Shown here: positions 1 through 9,304 of the stretch, in pieces
How the letters are laid out: the number at the start of each line of letters is the position of its first letter
Numbering within the stretch: position 1 is the stretch's first letter
Assembly (NCBI RefSeq): GCF_000156195.1
Contig: NZ_GG688331.1
Coordinates: forward strand, 17,420 to 60,431
From: Bacteroides finegoldii DSM 17565
Lineage (GTDB): Bacteria; Bacteroidota; Bacteroidia; Bacteroidales; Bacteroidaceae
Length of the DNA: 43,012 nt
Direction of reading: 5' to 3'
Program-made: the position numbers and the translations under genes
Notes under the pieces: generated by a model
The model's input: the letters and a program-made list of their open reading frames with translations, nothing else
What the model was told of the DNA's origin: nothing
Database searches by the model: none

Positions 1-163
1 AAAAAAGAAAGGCAGCATAATCTGACTAAAATAACAGGAAAAACAGGAGAGGTTTTAACTTCCCCTAAAAAAGACATGTACATAATGCATGGGTGGGAAG
101 GAAAAAACAAGAATATGTAAACAATATTCTACAAAAAAGATAGAAGACTAGGAGAGTTGAACG

Positions 164-215
164 AAAAAATCAAGAGAAGAGCTTTGCTTTACGTGAGCTT
201 TTCTCTTGATTTTTT
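164..215. terminator. Strong bidirectional hairpin terminator
   Basis: The arms at 164-183 and 196-215 are near-perfect inverted repeats (AAAAAATCAAGAGAA on the left, its complement on the right) around a 12-nt loop. They are flanked by A and T runs, so the hairpin could terminate transcription from either side. Confidence 0.75.
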
Positions 216-270
216 AGAAAGAGGAACATTTACTGAATATCCCTAATTAGGAACAACTGATTTCTGAAAA

Positions 271-309
271 GAAGGGAGTGGCAACATTCTGCGTTTTGAC
301 ACTCTCTTC
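271..309 (-). terminator. Hairpin downstream of the efflux operon
   Basis: The arms GAAGGGAGTG (271-280) and CACTCTCTTC (300-309) pair with one mismatch. Read on the minus strand the hairpin follows the TolC-like stop codon by about 30 nt and runs into a pyrimidine-rich tail. It is the likely end of the efflux operon transcript. Confidence 0.5.
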
Positions 310-340
310 TTTGTTAGATGAATTTAAAATTTGGTTTTTA

Positions 341-1621
341 TTATTCACTGATAACTCTTCTGTATTCCGCTATTGCCATCTTTTCTGATAAGTATGCATT
401 AATCAAGTTTGTATGTGCTTGTGTCCATGATAGCTGTGCGGATAATACGTCTACCATATTTGCTTTTCCCTCGTTGTAAGAGAAAGAAACCAGGTCGAGA
501 TTTTCATTAGCCAGATTCATCGTTTTTGTGGCTGTCTTCACCTGATATTCCGTTTCTGTCAACTTAGTAAGTGCGGCTGAAAGTTCTTCGTTAATATTAT
601 CCGTCACATAGCTTTGTTGTAACTTCTGTATTCCGATAAATGCTTTTTGTTGGCGGTTCGTCTTGAAACGGGCGCCCCATCTGAAAATTGGGATATTAAG
701 ATTAATGCCGACAATAGGATTGAATGAGACATCATATCCGAGATTGGGCGTGCCAGTTGCCCATCCACCACTGAAATACATACTCAACTGAGGATTGAAT
801 TGACTTAATGCGGCTTTACGTTGCGCCTGACTTTTCATGATGTTCACTTCCGTACTTTCATAATCCGCACGTCGTTGCAATACATTTTCAAGAGAAAGAA
901 TTTGTATAGGAGCAGAAGTCTTGTCAATAGTATAAAGACTGTCTACGGGGGTGTTGGGATCTATTCCCATCAAAATATTCAATTTCTGCAATGCCAACGT
1001 GTAATTCTGACGGGCTTTGATATATTGAAGTTCAGCTTCTTTTAGCCGGGTGGAAATCATGAGTAGGTCTGTACGGCTAATCATTCCATCATTGAAACGA
1101 TCTAGAATAATATCATATTGCTGTTTTACGATATGTTGATATTTATCGGCAGCTTGCAGCATTGCTTGTGAAGCAGACGCATTCCAATAGACTGCATCGC
1201 TCTGATAATGAATTTGGTCGATTGTCATTTCCTCATTGAGCAGGCCGAGTTTTTCATCCGCTTTGGTAATCTTGTGTTGAGCGTTGAGTGCTCCTCCTGT
1301 ATAAAGAGGTTGCGAGACGACGAATACTCCTTGATAGGTGTGGTTACGGTATTCCCCTAATGGCTCGTTCCATGCTTTAAGATCACTCATATTGAGTGTA
1401 CCGTCCGCATTGATATCGATTTTGGGCAGGAAACCGGTATGAGCAATCTTACGTGCCTCCGCACTTGCTATAGTTTTTAGTTTCTGTTGCTTGAGTATTT
1501 GACTATAAGCTTCCACTTTATCCCGGTACGCTTCCCGGCTGAGAAAGGGGTGTTGTGCCTCGGCTGTAAGACTAAGGAGCAGCAGAGACAGAGTTATTAG
1601 TTGAGTTCTCATTTTATTCAT
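341..1621 (-). CDS. TolC-family outer membrane efflux channel
   Basis: This 426-aa protein has an N-terminal signal peptide (hydrophobic LLLLSLTAEA followed by Q) and long amphipathic helical repeats typical of outer membrane efflux (OEP) proteins. It should form the outer membrane exit duct of a tripartite pump. The middle shows the usual TolC-like internal duplication, with two helical halves around residues 25-215 and 235-425. It is the last gene of a minus-strand operon, 36 nt after the RND permease gene, which is preceded by the adaptor gene, so the three probably form one pump. The substrate cannot be told from sequence. The first Met is used here; Met4 is an equally possible start. Confidence 0.9.
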   Translation of the reverse strand: MNKMRTQLITLSLLLLSLTAEAQHPFLSREAYRDKVEAYSQILKQQKLKTIASAEARKIAHTGFLPKIDINADGTLNMSDLKAWNEPLGEYRNHTYQGVFVVSQPLYTGGALNAQHKITKADEKLGLLNEEMTIDQIHYQSDAVYWNASASQAMLQAADKYQHIVKQQYDIILDRFNDGMISRTDLLMISTRLKEAELQYIKARQNYTLALQKLNILMGIDPNTPVDSLYTIDKTSAPIQILSLENVLQRRADYESTEVNIMKSQAQRKAALSQFNPQLSMYFSGGWATGTPNLGYDVSFNPIVGINLNIPIFRWGARFKTNRQQKAFIGIQKLQQSYVTDNINEELSAALTKLTETEYQVKTATKTMNLANENLDLVSFSYNEGKANMVDVLSAQLSWTQAHTNLINAYLSEKMAIAEYRRVISE

Positions 1622-1657
1622 TGTAATTTATTTCTTCTGTCTAAATAAGGGTTATAT

Positions 1658-4600
1658 TTAGTTTTTGATTCTTTGGATAGAGCAATAGGCCACCGGAAGA
1701 ACGAATAGCGTCAGAGCTGAAGCTACCAACAATCCTCCCATAATCGTAGCCGCCATACCTCCGAACATCGCATCAAATAGTAGCGGTAACATTCCCAAAA
1801 TTGTTGTTCCGGAAGCCATCGCTACGGGTACGATACGACTGGTTGTAGCACTGACTACAGCTTCTAAAGGCTTTTTACCCATAGCTGTTTCCAAGTCTAT
1901 CTGTTCGACGAGTACAATCGCGTTTTTGATATTCATTCCAATCAATCCTAGTAAACCGAGAATGGAAAAGAAGTCGAACGATTTGCCAAGTACTAATAAT
2001 CCCAATACGATACCAATGAAGATCAGTGGTAACATCAATAGAATTACGGTCGGTTTGCGATATGTCTTGAATAAGAACAGCAAGGTTACAAACATCAGGA
2101 AGAAAGTCAGCGGTAAATTTTTAGCCAACGCCTCATTTGATTCGACTTGACTTTCCTGTTCTCCGAAGTACTTCATTGTATATCCTTCCGGGACTTTAAT
2201 TTCTTTCTGTACCTGAGACCACACCTGGTTGAAAGCGGCAATTGCATTTACTCCCCGACGTGGGTCGCATTGTGCCATCATTACCATCTGACGGTTGTAA
2301 TCCTTTACATTCGAGAATCGGTATTGGAAATCAAAATCCGATACCACTTGTTCCAAACTGGTTGTTTCATTTCCGGTACCGAATACGGGTAGGGTACGCA
2401 AGTCATTGATACGAAATGAGTCCACTGTATTATCTTTCAATAATATAGGAAGCACTTGGTCTCCTTGCCTGTATTCCCCTAATGTCATTCCGGTGGTACC
2501 GATCTGAATGCTTTGAGCCATTCCTTGTCGGGAGACTCCTAGAGGTTGTGCCCGTTCCGGACTATACACCGGTTTCCATACGGGGATTTTATTTCCCCAT
2601 GAGTTTCGGATATTAATTAAATCCGAGTTTTGATGCATAATCTCCAGTGCTTGATTGGTGAGTGCCACGAGTGTATCTACATTCGGTCCTATAAAGCCTA
2701 TCTCGATAGCTGCATCTACTGCGGGAGATAGTTTGAACAGGCTGGTACGGGTGATTGCATTCGGATAGTTGGCTTTCATATATCCGTCGAAATTCTCTTC
2801 ATATTCTTTCGTATACTTGCTATCCGTCAATTCAACTAATATATTGGCAAAATTCGGTTTGGGACCTACCGAAGTGGAAGCCAGGTAATACCTTAGCGGG
2901 GTGCTTCCAAAAGTGATTGATACCTTTTTTACTTCCGGTTGCTTCGCTAAATGGTCTTCTACCGATTTCATTTCTTTCACGACATCTTGGATGCTATACC
3001 CATCAGGATAGAATACGTCTGCTCGGAAATAGGGTTTGTCCAAAGAAGGGAAGAAGTTTTGTGGCATTGTTCCCATGATAACCAGCGAGATAATGAACAG
3101 TACCACCATCGAACCTAATGTTAACGCTTTTCTGCGAATCAGTGCACGTAGGATGGAAGCGAACTTGTGGTAGAACGGTTTATCGTATGGATCTTTTGCT
3201 CCATCGTTTACTTTTGCTTTCAGGATAAAATTACCGAATACTGTGGTCTGCGTGAGAGCAAGTACCCAACTCAATCCCAAAGATATGGCGAGCACCACGA
3301 AAAGCGGTTTTACTATCTCCGCCACAGAAGAAGGAGCGAGATAAAGCGGTAAGAATGAACAAATGGCAATGAATGTAGCTCCGAGTAATCCCCATTGAGG
3401 GCCGGTAGCGCCATCTATTAGGGCCTTTCTTCGATTTACCCCACGTGCAATAGCGATTTGTGCATTGTCTGTTACCACAATGGCGTTATCCACCAACATT
3501 CCCATAGCAATAATGAATCCGGCAAGGGAGGTACGATTCAGTCCTACACCGAAGAAAGACATGATGAGTAGCGTCCCACCGATGGAAAAAATAAGTGACG
3601 AGCCGATTAGTACACCGGCGCGTAAGCCCATTACCAGCATAATAATTACAATTACAATCAGAATAGATTCGATTAGGTTGATGATGAATCCGTTGTTGGC
3701 TTCGTTGGCTATTTCATTTTCCAGATATAGGCTCTGCAACTCCAGACCTACGGGCATGAGTGGCAACAATTCGTTAAGTTTGTTTTTTACATTTTCTCCT
3801 GTCTGTACAACATCTCGTTGCGGGTCGGTCGATACACCGATACCGATGGCACGTTTGCCGTTTACGTGCATGATGTTGGACGGCGGATCCATATATCCTT
3901 TCTCTATTACAGCGATGTCACCCAGTTTCACTTGTCCGGCTTTTGTTGTAATTACTTGGTTGCGGATGTCGTCAACAGTAGTATACATACCGTTGGCTGT
4001 TACCCGCAACTGCTGTTCGCCGGCTCGGATTTCTCCGGTATTGATAATCTGGTTTTGTGATTGCAGCAGACTTGCAAGTTGTTTCGGATCGATACCCATG
4101 CCAACTAATTTGTTGGTTGAGATATAGATATTCACTACCTCTGTCTGTACTCCGAATAGGGCAACTTTCATCACTCCATCTGCTGTGACTACCTGTGTTT
4201 TAATCCGTTCAGCCCAATTGCGCATCTCTTCGTAAGAATAACCTTCATCTGCCGTCAGTCCGTAATAAATGCCGAATACATCGCCAAAATCATCAGAAAC
4301 GGTCGGGGTAGATGCGCCACTTGGCAACTGGGGTTGTATATTGAGCACCTTTCGTCGCAATTCATCCCATTTTTGGGGAATGGAATTGGCTGCTAATGAA
4401 GGTTGCAGTTCAAATGTAATTTTAGAGAGTCCGTACATAGATTCTGATTTAATCTTATATACGCCACTCATACTTTGAATCTCACGGGAGATAGGTTCGG
4501 TAATCAGTCGTTCTACTTCAGCCGGTTCGGCACCCGGATAACGGGTCATGATAACCGCCGACTTGATGACGAACGGAGCATCCTCTTTCTTTCCTAGCTT

Positions 4601-4690
4601 ACCGAAGGAAGTGATTCCCCCGATTAGCAATACTGCAAGAAAGAAATAGATGATTTTCGTGTTGTCTAATGAATATTTAGCTAAGTTCAT
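1658..4690 (-). CDS. RND efflux transporter permease
   Basis: This 1010-aa protein has the AcrB/MexB-like RND layout: an N-terminal membrane helix, a large periplasmic porter region, helices 2-6 near residues 335-480, a second porter region and helices 8-12 at the C-terminus. The segment GMLVDNAIVVTDNA carries the acidic pair expected for proton relay in helix 4. The family exports drugs, detergents, metals or lipids using the proton gradient. Its start overlaps the adaptor stop by 4 nt (ATGA type), indicating translational coupling, and the TolC-like gene follows. At 1010 aa it is slightly shorter than typical AcrB proteins. Multidrug versus other substrate is not decidable from sequence. 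Confidence 0.93.
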   Translation of the reverse strand: MNLAKYSLDNTKIIYFFLAVLLIGGITSFGKLGKKEDAPFVIKSAVIMTRYPGAEPAEVERLITEPISREIQSMSGVYKIKSESMYGLSKITFELQPSLAANSIPQKWDELRRKVLNIQPQLPSGASTPTVSDDFGDVFGIYYGLTADEGYSYEEMRNWAERIKTQVVTADGVMKVALFGVQTEVVNIYISTNKLVGMGIDPKQLASLLQSQNQIINTGEIRAGEQQLRVTANGMYTTVDDIRNQVITTKAGQVKLGDIAVIEKGYMDPPSNIMHVNGKRAIGIGVSTDPQRDVVQTGENVKNKLNELLPLMPVGLELQSLYLENEIANEANNGFIINLIESILIVIVIIMLVMGLRAGVLIGSSLIFSIGGTLLIMSFFGVGLNRTSLAGFIIAMGMLVDNAIVVTDNAQIAIARGVNRRKALIDGATGPQWGLLGATFIAICSFLPLYLAPSSVAEIVKPLFVVLAISLGLSWVLALTQTTVFGNFILKAKVNDGAKDPYDKPFYHKFASILRALIRRKALTLGSMVVLFIISLVIMGTMPQNFFPSLDKPYFRADVFYPDGYSIQDVVKEMKSVEDHLAKQPEVKKVSITFGSTPLRYYLASTSVGPKPNFANILVELTDSKYTKEYEENFDGYMKANYPNAITRTSLFKLSPAVDAAIEIGFIGPNVDTLVALTNQALEIMHQNSDLINIRNSWGNKIPVWKPVYSPERAQPLGVSRQGMAQSIQIGTTGMTLGEYRQGDQVLPILLKDNTVDSFRINDLRTLPVFGTGNETTSLEQVVSDFDFQYRFSNVKDYNRQMVMMAQCDPRRGVNAIAAFNQVWSQVQKEIKVPEGYTMKYFGEQESQVESNEALAKNLPLTFFLMFVTLLFLFKTYRKPTVILLMLPLIFIGIVLGLLVLGKSFDFFSILGLLGLIGMNIKNAIVLVEQIDLETAMGKKPLEAVVSATTSRIVPVAMASGTTILGMLPLLFDAMFGGMAATIMGGLLVASALTLFVLPVAYCSIQRIKN

Positions 4691-5742
4691 TTCTCGATTT
4701 CTTTTACGGTTTCTCCTTCTACTAACTGGTATACGCCTGCGATAATGATCTTTTCTCCGGGTTTCAGACCTTCTGAGATTAGTACTTGAGCTTCTCCGGT
4801 AGGTGCATTGACAGTCACTTCACGTTTGTGTACTTTGTTGCCTTCCACTACCCAGACATACATTTTCTTCCCTTCACTTTCGCCAAATATGGCGCTGAGC
4901 GGTACGATTGTCCAACTGTCCTGTACCAATGGACCGACATCGGCCGTGAAACGTATGCTACACGTAAAGCCCGGTTTCACAGCATAAAGATCTCGATCGA
5001 AAGACGGATCATCAATTGTTATGCTGACCGGGATTCCCGTGCCGTCTGTTGATATGTCAAGGTATTCTTCTAATTTTGCCTGAAAGATATGTCCTCTGAA
5101 TGTGTCGAATTCTACTAGAAAACGAGGATCTTTAGTGCGAAGTAGATAGAGATAGACATCCGGTATGGTGAATTTGATACGCAGATTACGTGTGTTGACT
5201 AGTTGCACGATACCTTCTCCGGAGTTGACACGCTGATAGTTTTCTACCAGACGTTTTTCGATGGAGCCGTCGAAAGGAGCTATCAGTTTTGTGTCGCGCA
5301 TATTATTGACGGACAACTCATATTCGGATTTTGCTTTCTGATAGTTGGCAAGGCTGATTTCATATTCCTGCACAGAGATCGCTTGGCGGGAGAGAAGCCG
5401 TTTGTTACGTTCTACCTGTGCAGCTGCCGTTTCGTAAGCAGATTTGGTTGCGGCATATTGTAATGCAATATCTCTGGGATCAATGGCTGCGATCAGTTGT
5501 CCCTTCTTTACTTTTTCTCCCTCGATGACGGGCAATTGAATGATCTGTCCACTGACACGGAATGCCAGTTTTACATATTCTACTGCTTCTACAATTCCCG
5601 AAAAATCTTTTCTGATAATCGATCTAGACTCAACAATTGCAGTCTTTACGGGACGACTTGTTGTTGTCTTCGTCTCTTTTTTCTGTCCGCAGCTTGCCAG
5701 TAAAATTGCAGCTATCAGGACGAATCCATATTTCTTCTTCAT
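4687..5742 (-). CDS. RND efflux periplasmic adaptor (HlyD/AcrA family)
   Basis: This 351-aa protein begins with a lipoprotein signal (hydrophobic AAILLASC, lipidated Cys at residue 18), so it should be anchored to the inner membrane. The barrel-sandwich/lipoyl halves are visible around residues 55-80 (VKKGQLIAAIDPRD) and 150-165 (TKLIAPFDGSIEKR), with a short helical hairpin between them and a beta-barrel and membrane-proximal domain after. It bridges the RND permease to the TolC-like channel. It is the first gene of the three-gene operon. I could not confidently place a promoter in the ~100-bp gap upstream. Confidence 0.92.
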   Translation of the reverse strand: MKKKYGFVLIAAILLASCGQKKETKTTTSRPVKTAIVESRSIIRKDFSGIVEAVEYVKLAFRVSGQIIQLPVIEGEKVKKGQLIAAIDPRDIALQYAATKSAYETAAAQVERNKRLLSRQAISVQEYEISLANYQKAKSEYELSVNNMRDTKLIAPFDGSIEKRLVENYQRVNSGEGIVQLVNTRNLRIKFTIPDVYLYLLRTKDPRFLVEFDTFRGHIFQAKLEEYLDISTDGTGIPVSITIDDPSFDRDLYAVKPGFTCSIRFTADVGPLVQDSWTIVPLSAIFGESEGKKMYVWVVEGNKVHKREVTVNAPTGEAQVLISEGLKPGEKIIIAGVYQLVEGETVKEIEK

Positions 5743-5848
5743 ATACCATACTGATGTTTAGAGTTTTTGCGTTGGTTCGTTTCTCTTTATTACAGAGAAT
5801 AAACAACTTATGGATATGAATGTTCGGGAAAACCGAAAGATTTAGGTT

Positions 5849-6256
5849 TTAACTTCTCGGTCTTTTCGATCTTCCGGAAAAGATTGTGAGTTCAAAAATG
5901 GTGAATATGATTTCTGTCGTTGTATAACCATTAAGATCATATTCCAGGTTTTCATTTTCATCGTAGTACTTGAGGTAGACAGTTGGAGTACCTTTGTCGA
6001 AATCGAGAAAAAGATAAGAGGTATAATCGTAGATACCTAAATTGGCAAATTCATTTAAGATAGCAGTGTTGAAAAGAGTGCACCATCCTGTAGTCTGTTC
6101 ACAGCCGGACATTTCGAACCTACGATGCTCTTTGCTGAAATCATCCTCGTCCACATGTTTGAGTTGCCTTTTTATTTCCGAACCGAAAGAAAGGCGCTTT
6201 CTGATAAAATTGAGAACTTCTTCTTTAGTCATTTGTTCTAATTGGGTTATTTCCAT
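5849..6256 (-). CDS. Hypothetical protein, 135 aa
   Basis: I do not recognise this protein. It is soluble and acidic, with a helical N-terminal half and a beta-rich C-terminal half (FLDFDKGTPTVYLKYYDENE), and ends in a basic tail (GRSKRPRS). I choose ATG at 6256 (MEITQLEQ). The longer reading frame starts with TTG at 6283, inside the TACCTTTG promoter element at 6281-6288, and so would not be on the transcript. It stands alone between rpmE and the efflux operon, reads the same way as both, and could be co-transcribed with the efflux genes (106-bp gap). Confidence 0.65.
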   Translation of the reverse strand: MEITQLEQMTKEEVLNFIRKRLSFGSEIKRQLKHVDEDDFSKEHRRFEMSGCEQTTGWCTLFNTAILNEFANLGIYDYTSYLFLDFDKGTPTVYLKYYDENENLEYDLNGYTTTEIIFTIFELTIFSGRSKRPRS

Positions 6257-6280
6257 TACTTTAGTTTGTTTATTATCTAA

Positions 6281-6288
6281 CAAAGGTA
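6281..6288 (-). promoter_or_regulatory. Bacteroides -7 promoter element
   Basis: TACCTTTG on the minus strand matches TAnnTTTG and lies about 25 nt upstream of the ATG at 6256. It supports the shorter start for that gene. Confidence 0.55.
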
Positions 6289-6361
6289 GTTTCTTTATTC
6301 GGTAAAAACTGTGTACGCTGATATTTTTTAAGATTTTTCTGTTCTCTCTATGTAGTTTAAA

Positions 6362-6404
6362 ATGAAAAAGAGGAAATTCCCTGCTGAGAATCCCCTCTTT
6401 TCAT
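6362..6404 (-). terminator. rpmE terminator hairpin
   Basis: The arms at 6362-6379 and 6388-6404 (ATGAAAAAGAGG... against ...CCTCTTTTCAT) form a long stem with few mismatches, about 20 nt downstream of the L31 stop codon on the minus strand. Confidence 0.65.
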
Positions 6405-6422
6405 CTTTAACGAAAGATCGAA

Positions 6423-6677
6423 TTATTTCTTCTTACGGTCACCGTAACGGCTCATGAACTTATCAACACGACCTGCAGTGTCTACCAAAGTAGATTTACC
6501 TGTATAGAACGGGTGAGAAGTGTTAGAGATTTCAATCTTCAGCAACGGATAAGTTTCACCTTCGAACTCGATGGTTTCTTTAGTTGCTACTGTTGATTTA
6601 GACAAAAACATGTCACCATTTGACATATCTTTGAATACTACCGGACGGTATGATTCTGGATGAAGGCCTTTTTTCAT
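6423..6677 (-). CDS. rpmE2: 50S ribosomal protein L31 type B
   Basis: This is an 84-aa protein beginning MKKGLHPESYRPVVFKD with the conserved SNTSHPFYTGKSTLVDTAGRVDKF block. It lacks the CxxC zinc-binding cysteines of the zinc form, so it is the zinc-independent type B (C-minus) L31 that joins the large ribosomal subunit. It is monocistronic, with its own TATCTTTG promoter at 6752-6759 and a terminator at 6362-6404. Confidence 0.95.
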   Translation of the reverse strand: MKKGLHPESYRPVVFKDMSNGDMFLSKSTVATKETIEFEGETYPLLKIEISNTSHPFYTGKSTLVDTAGRVDKFMSRYGDRKKK

Positions 6678-6751
6678 TTCAGTATCTGTTTTTTAATTTA
6701 TATTCTGTTACTATTTTGGTAAGAAATAGTGTAATGGTCATTTTCAGTGCG

Positions 6752-6759
6752 CAAAGATA
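6752..6759 (-). promoter_or_regulatory. rpmE2 -7 promoter element
   Basis: TATCTTTG on the minus strand is an exact TAnnTTTG match, about 75 nt upstream of the L31 start codon. The leader is relatively long for this short gene. Confidence 0.6.
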
Positions 6760-6880
6760 ATGCTTTTCTGTGAAATAGAAAAAGGTTTTGCTGAAAAACT
6801 TTTGTTTATGACGCATTGCCTATTATATAATAAGGTGTATTTGCCCGAAGAGTTATTATTTGTCTTTTAGTTATTTATTT

Positions 6881-6915
6881 GCAAGGTAGACATTACAATC
6901 TAATGTCTACCTTGC
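6881..6915. terminator. Perfect 15-bp hairpin between divergent genes
   Basis: GCAAGGTAGACATTA (6881-6895) and its exact reverse complement (6901-6915) surround a 5-nt loop, with T-rich sequence on both sides. It looks like a rho-independent terminator. It sits between the divergent rpmE2 and fba promoters, where no annotated transcript should end; see the matching finding. Confidence 0.6.
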
Positions 6916-6999
6916 TTTCCGGCAAGAAATAGATGTTCTATTTAAACCTTTTTCTACTATATTTTTCTTTCCGATGTTCGTTATTCGGTGGATAATGCT

Positions 7000-7007
7000 T
7001 ACTTTTG
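7000..7007 (+). promoter_or_regulatory. fba -7 promoter element
   Basis: TACTTTTG matches TAnnTTTG and lies 40 nt upstream of the aldolase ATG at 7047. Confidence 0.6.
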
Positions 7008-7046
7008 CGTAGAATTTTTATTCACTAACAATAAACTTTAAACAAA

Positions 7047-8051
7047 ATGGTAAATTACAAAGATTTAGGATTGGTAAACACGAGAGAAATGTTTGCTAAG
7101 GCTATCAAAGGTGGATATGCTATCCCGGCATTCAACTTCAACAATATGGAACAGATGCAAGCTATCATCAAGGCTGCTGTTGAAACTAAATCTCCTGTGA
7201 TTCTTCAGGTATCTAAAGGTGCTCGTCAGTATGCTAACGCTACTTTATTGCGTTACATGGCTCAGGGTGCTGTAGAATATGCTAAAGAATTAGGTTGCGC
7301 ACATCCGGAAATCGTTCTCCACCTTGATCATGGAGATACTTTCGAAACTTGCAAATCTTGCATTGATTCAGGTTTCTCTTCAGTAATGATCGACGGTTCT
7401 CATCTTCCTTACGAAGAAAACGTTGCATTGACTAAGAAAGTAGTTGATTACGCACACCAGTTTGATGTGACAGTTGAAGGCGAACTTGGCGTATTGGCAG
7501 GTGTAGAAGATGAAGTTTCTGCTGACCACCACACATATACTGACCCTGAAGAAGTAATCGATTTTGCTACTCGTACAGGTTGCGACTCTTTGGCTATTTC
7601 AATCGGTACTTCTCACGGTGCTTACAAATTTACTCCGGAACAATGTCATATCGATCCGAAAACAGGTCGTATGGTTCCTCCTCCATTGGCATTCGAAGTA
7701 TTGGACGCTGTAATGGAAAAACTTCCGGGATTCCCAATCGTTCTTCACGGATCATCTTCAGTTCCTGAAGAAGAAGTGGAAACTATCAATAAATATGGTG
7801 GTGCTTTGAAAGCTGCTATCGGTATTCCTGAAGAAGAATTGCGTAAGGCTGCTAAATCTGCAGTTTGCAAAATCAATATCGACTCAGACTCTCGTTTGGC
7901 TATGACTGCTGCTGTACGTAAGGTATTTGCTGAAAAACCGGCTGAATTCGACCCGCGTAAATATCTTGGTCCGGCTCGTGACAATATGGAAAAATTGTAC
8001 AAGCACAAAATCCTTAACGTGCTCGGTTCTGACAACAAATTGGCTCAGTAA
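7047..8051 (+). CDS. fba: Class II fructose-bisphosphate aldolase
   Basis: This 334-aa cytoplasmic enzyme catalyses fructose-1,6-bisphosphate cleavage to dihydroxyacetone phosphate and glyceraldehyde 3-phosphate in glycolysis. Class II metal-binding and phosphate-binding segments are visible: HLDHGDTFE near residue 93, a VEGELG block near 146, SIGTSHGAYK near 188, and VLHGSSSVPEE near 233. The start follows a purine-rich leader (AAACAAA) and a -7 element. It is monocistronic, with a terminator right after the stop. Codon choice is highly biased, as expected for a strongly expressed glycolytic gene. Confidence 0.95.
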   Translation: MVNYKDLGLVNTREMFAKAIKGGYAIPAFNFNNMEQMQAIIKAAVETKSPVILQVSKGARQYANATLLRYMAQGAVEYAKELGCAHPEIVLHLDHGDTFETCKSCIDSGFSSVMIDGSHLPYEENVALTKKVVDYAHQFDVTVEGELGVLAGVEDEVSADHHTYTDPEEVIDFATRTGCDSLAISIGTSHGAYKFTPEQCHIDPKTGRMVPPPLAFEVLDAVMEKLPGFPIVLHGSSSVPEEEVETINKYGGALKAAIGIPEEELRKAAKSAVCKINIDSDSRLAMTAAVRKVFAEKPAEFDPRKYLGPARDNMEKLYKHKILNVLGSDNKLAQ

Positions 8052-8077
8052 TCAGATTATTCCAATATAAATATATA

Positions 8078-8113
8078 AGAAAAGGCTGCAACCATTATGT
8101 TGCAGCCTTTTCT
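8078..8113. terminator. Shared terminator of fba and the sodium-pump operon
   Basis: AGAAAAGGCTGCAAC (8078-8092) pairs perfectly with 8099-8113 around a 6-nt loop. A/T tracts on both sides make it suitable for the two convergent transcripts. Confidence 0.8.
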
Positions 8114-8142
8114 AGTTTTATGATTTTCTTTAAATCGTGATT

Positions 8143-9303
8143 TTACATTAAGAATCCAAGCAGGATACCGGCAGCAACTGCAGAACCGATAACTCCGGCT
8201 ACGTTCGGACCCATAGCGTGCATCAGCAGGTAATTGGTCGGATCGTATTCCAAACCGATAACTTGTGAGATACGTGCAGAGTCGGGAACGGCAGATACGC
8301 CTGCATTACCGATTAACGGATTAATCTTATTGCCTTTCTTCAGGAAGAGATTGAATATCTTTACGAAGATTACGCCTGAAGCTGTTGCGATGATAAATGA
8401 CAATGCACCGAGTGCGAAAATCTTGATAGAATCGAAAGTCAAGAACTCGGAAGCTTGCGTAGAAGCACCCACTGTCAACCCTAACAGAATAGTGATCGTA
8501 TCAATCAGCGGACCACTTGCCGTATTGGCTAGACGACGTGTCACTCCACTCTCTTTCAATAGGTTACCGAAGAACAGCATACCTAACAAAGGCAAACCGG
8601 AAGGAACCAGGAAACAAGTCAGCAACAGACCGATAATTGGGAAAATCACTTTTTCCGTATGAGAAACAGCGCGTGGCGGCTTCATACGGATAACACGCTC
8701 GCTCTTGGTGGTGAGCAGACGCATGATAGGTGGCTGTATCACCGGAACCAGTGCCATATAAGAGTAGGCGGATACAGCAATGGCTCCCATTAAATTAGGT
8801 GCTAGTTTGGAAGACAAGAATATGGCTGTCGGACCGTCTGCACCACCAATGATACCGATTGCTCCGGCTTGCATGGGATCGAATCCCATTTCCAATGCAA
8901 TCATGTACGCACCGAAGATACCGAATTGTGCTGCTGCACCGATCAACATCAATTTCGGGTTAGAGATGAGTGCGGAGAAGTCCGTCATAGCCCCAATGCC
9001 TAAGAAAATAAGCGGCGGATACCATCCGGATGTCACTCCTTGATACAATATATTCAAAACTGAACCTTCTTCATAAATACCGACTTTCAGTCCGGCATCC
9101 ATATTGAAAGGTATATTACCGATCAGTATACCGAATCCGATAGGAATCAGCAACATCGGCTCGAACTCTTTGGCTACTGCCAAATAGATAAACCCCAAGC
9201 CGACAAGAATCATGACTATGTGTCCTGTCGTAGCGTTGGCAAAGCCTGTGTAGGTCCAGAAGTCGGCTAGGTTGTTTCCTAAAAAGTTTATGAAATCTCC
9301 CAT
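8143..9303 (-). CDS. mmdB: Sodium-pumping methylmalonyl-CoA decarboxylase beta subunit
   Basis: This 386-aa polytopic membrane protein is of the OadB/GcdB/MmdB family. It decarboxylates carboxybiotin and drives sodium export. The family signature GIIGGADGPTAIFLSSKL, with the conserved Asp of the ion path, is present around residue 150. A second signature, NPLIGNAGVSAVPDSARI, lies near residue 330. It is the last gene of the mce-mmdA-mmdD-mmdC-mmdB operon, 1 nt after mmdC. The neighbouring epimerase and the methylmalonyl-type carboxyltransferase make methylmalonyl-CoA the likely substrate rather than oxaloacetate or glutaconyl-CoA. Confidence 0.93.
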   Translation of the reverse strand: MGDFINFLGNNLADFWTYTGFANATTGHIVMILVGLGFIYLAVAKEFEPMLLIPIGFGILIGNIPFNMDAGLKVGIYEEGSVLNILYQGVTSGWYPPLIFLGIGAMTDFSALISNPKLMLIGAAAQFGIFGAYMIALEMGFDPMQAGAIGIIGGADGPTAIFLSSKLAPNLMGAIAVSAYSYMALVPVIQPPIMRLLTTKSERVIRMKPPRAVSHTEKVIFPIIGLLLTCFLVPSGLPLLGMLFFGNLLKESGVTRRLANTASGPLIDTITILLGLTVGASTQASEFLTFDSIKIFALGALSFIIATASGVIFVKIFNLFLKKGNKINPLIGNAGVSAVPDSARISQVIGLEYDPTNYLLMHAMGPNVAGVIGSAVAAGILLGFLM

Positions 9304-9304
9304 A

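Larger units (their letters stand above)
1..340. other. Gene-free left edge with two hairpins
   Basis: I see no credible coding frame here. The sequence is A/T-rich and carries two hairpins, listed separately, on the downstream side of the TolC-like gene. Whatever gene lies to the left is outside the window. Confidence 0.6.

Noticed and set aside
3465..4127. 220-codon plus-strand frame inside the RND permease gene
   Set aside because: It is antisense to a strongly conserved transporter gene and its translation has no protein-like features.
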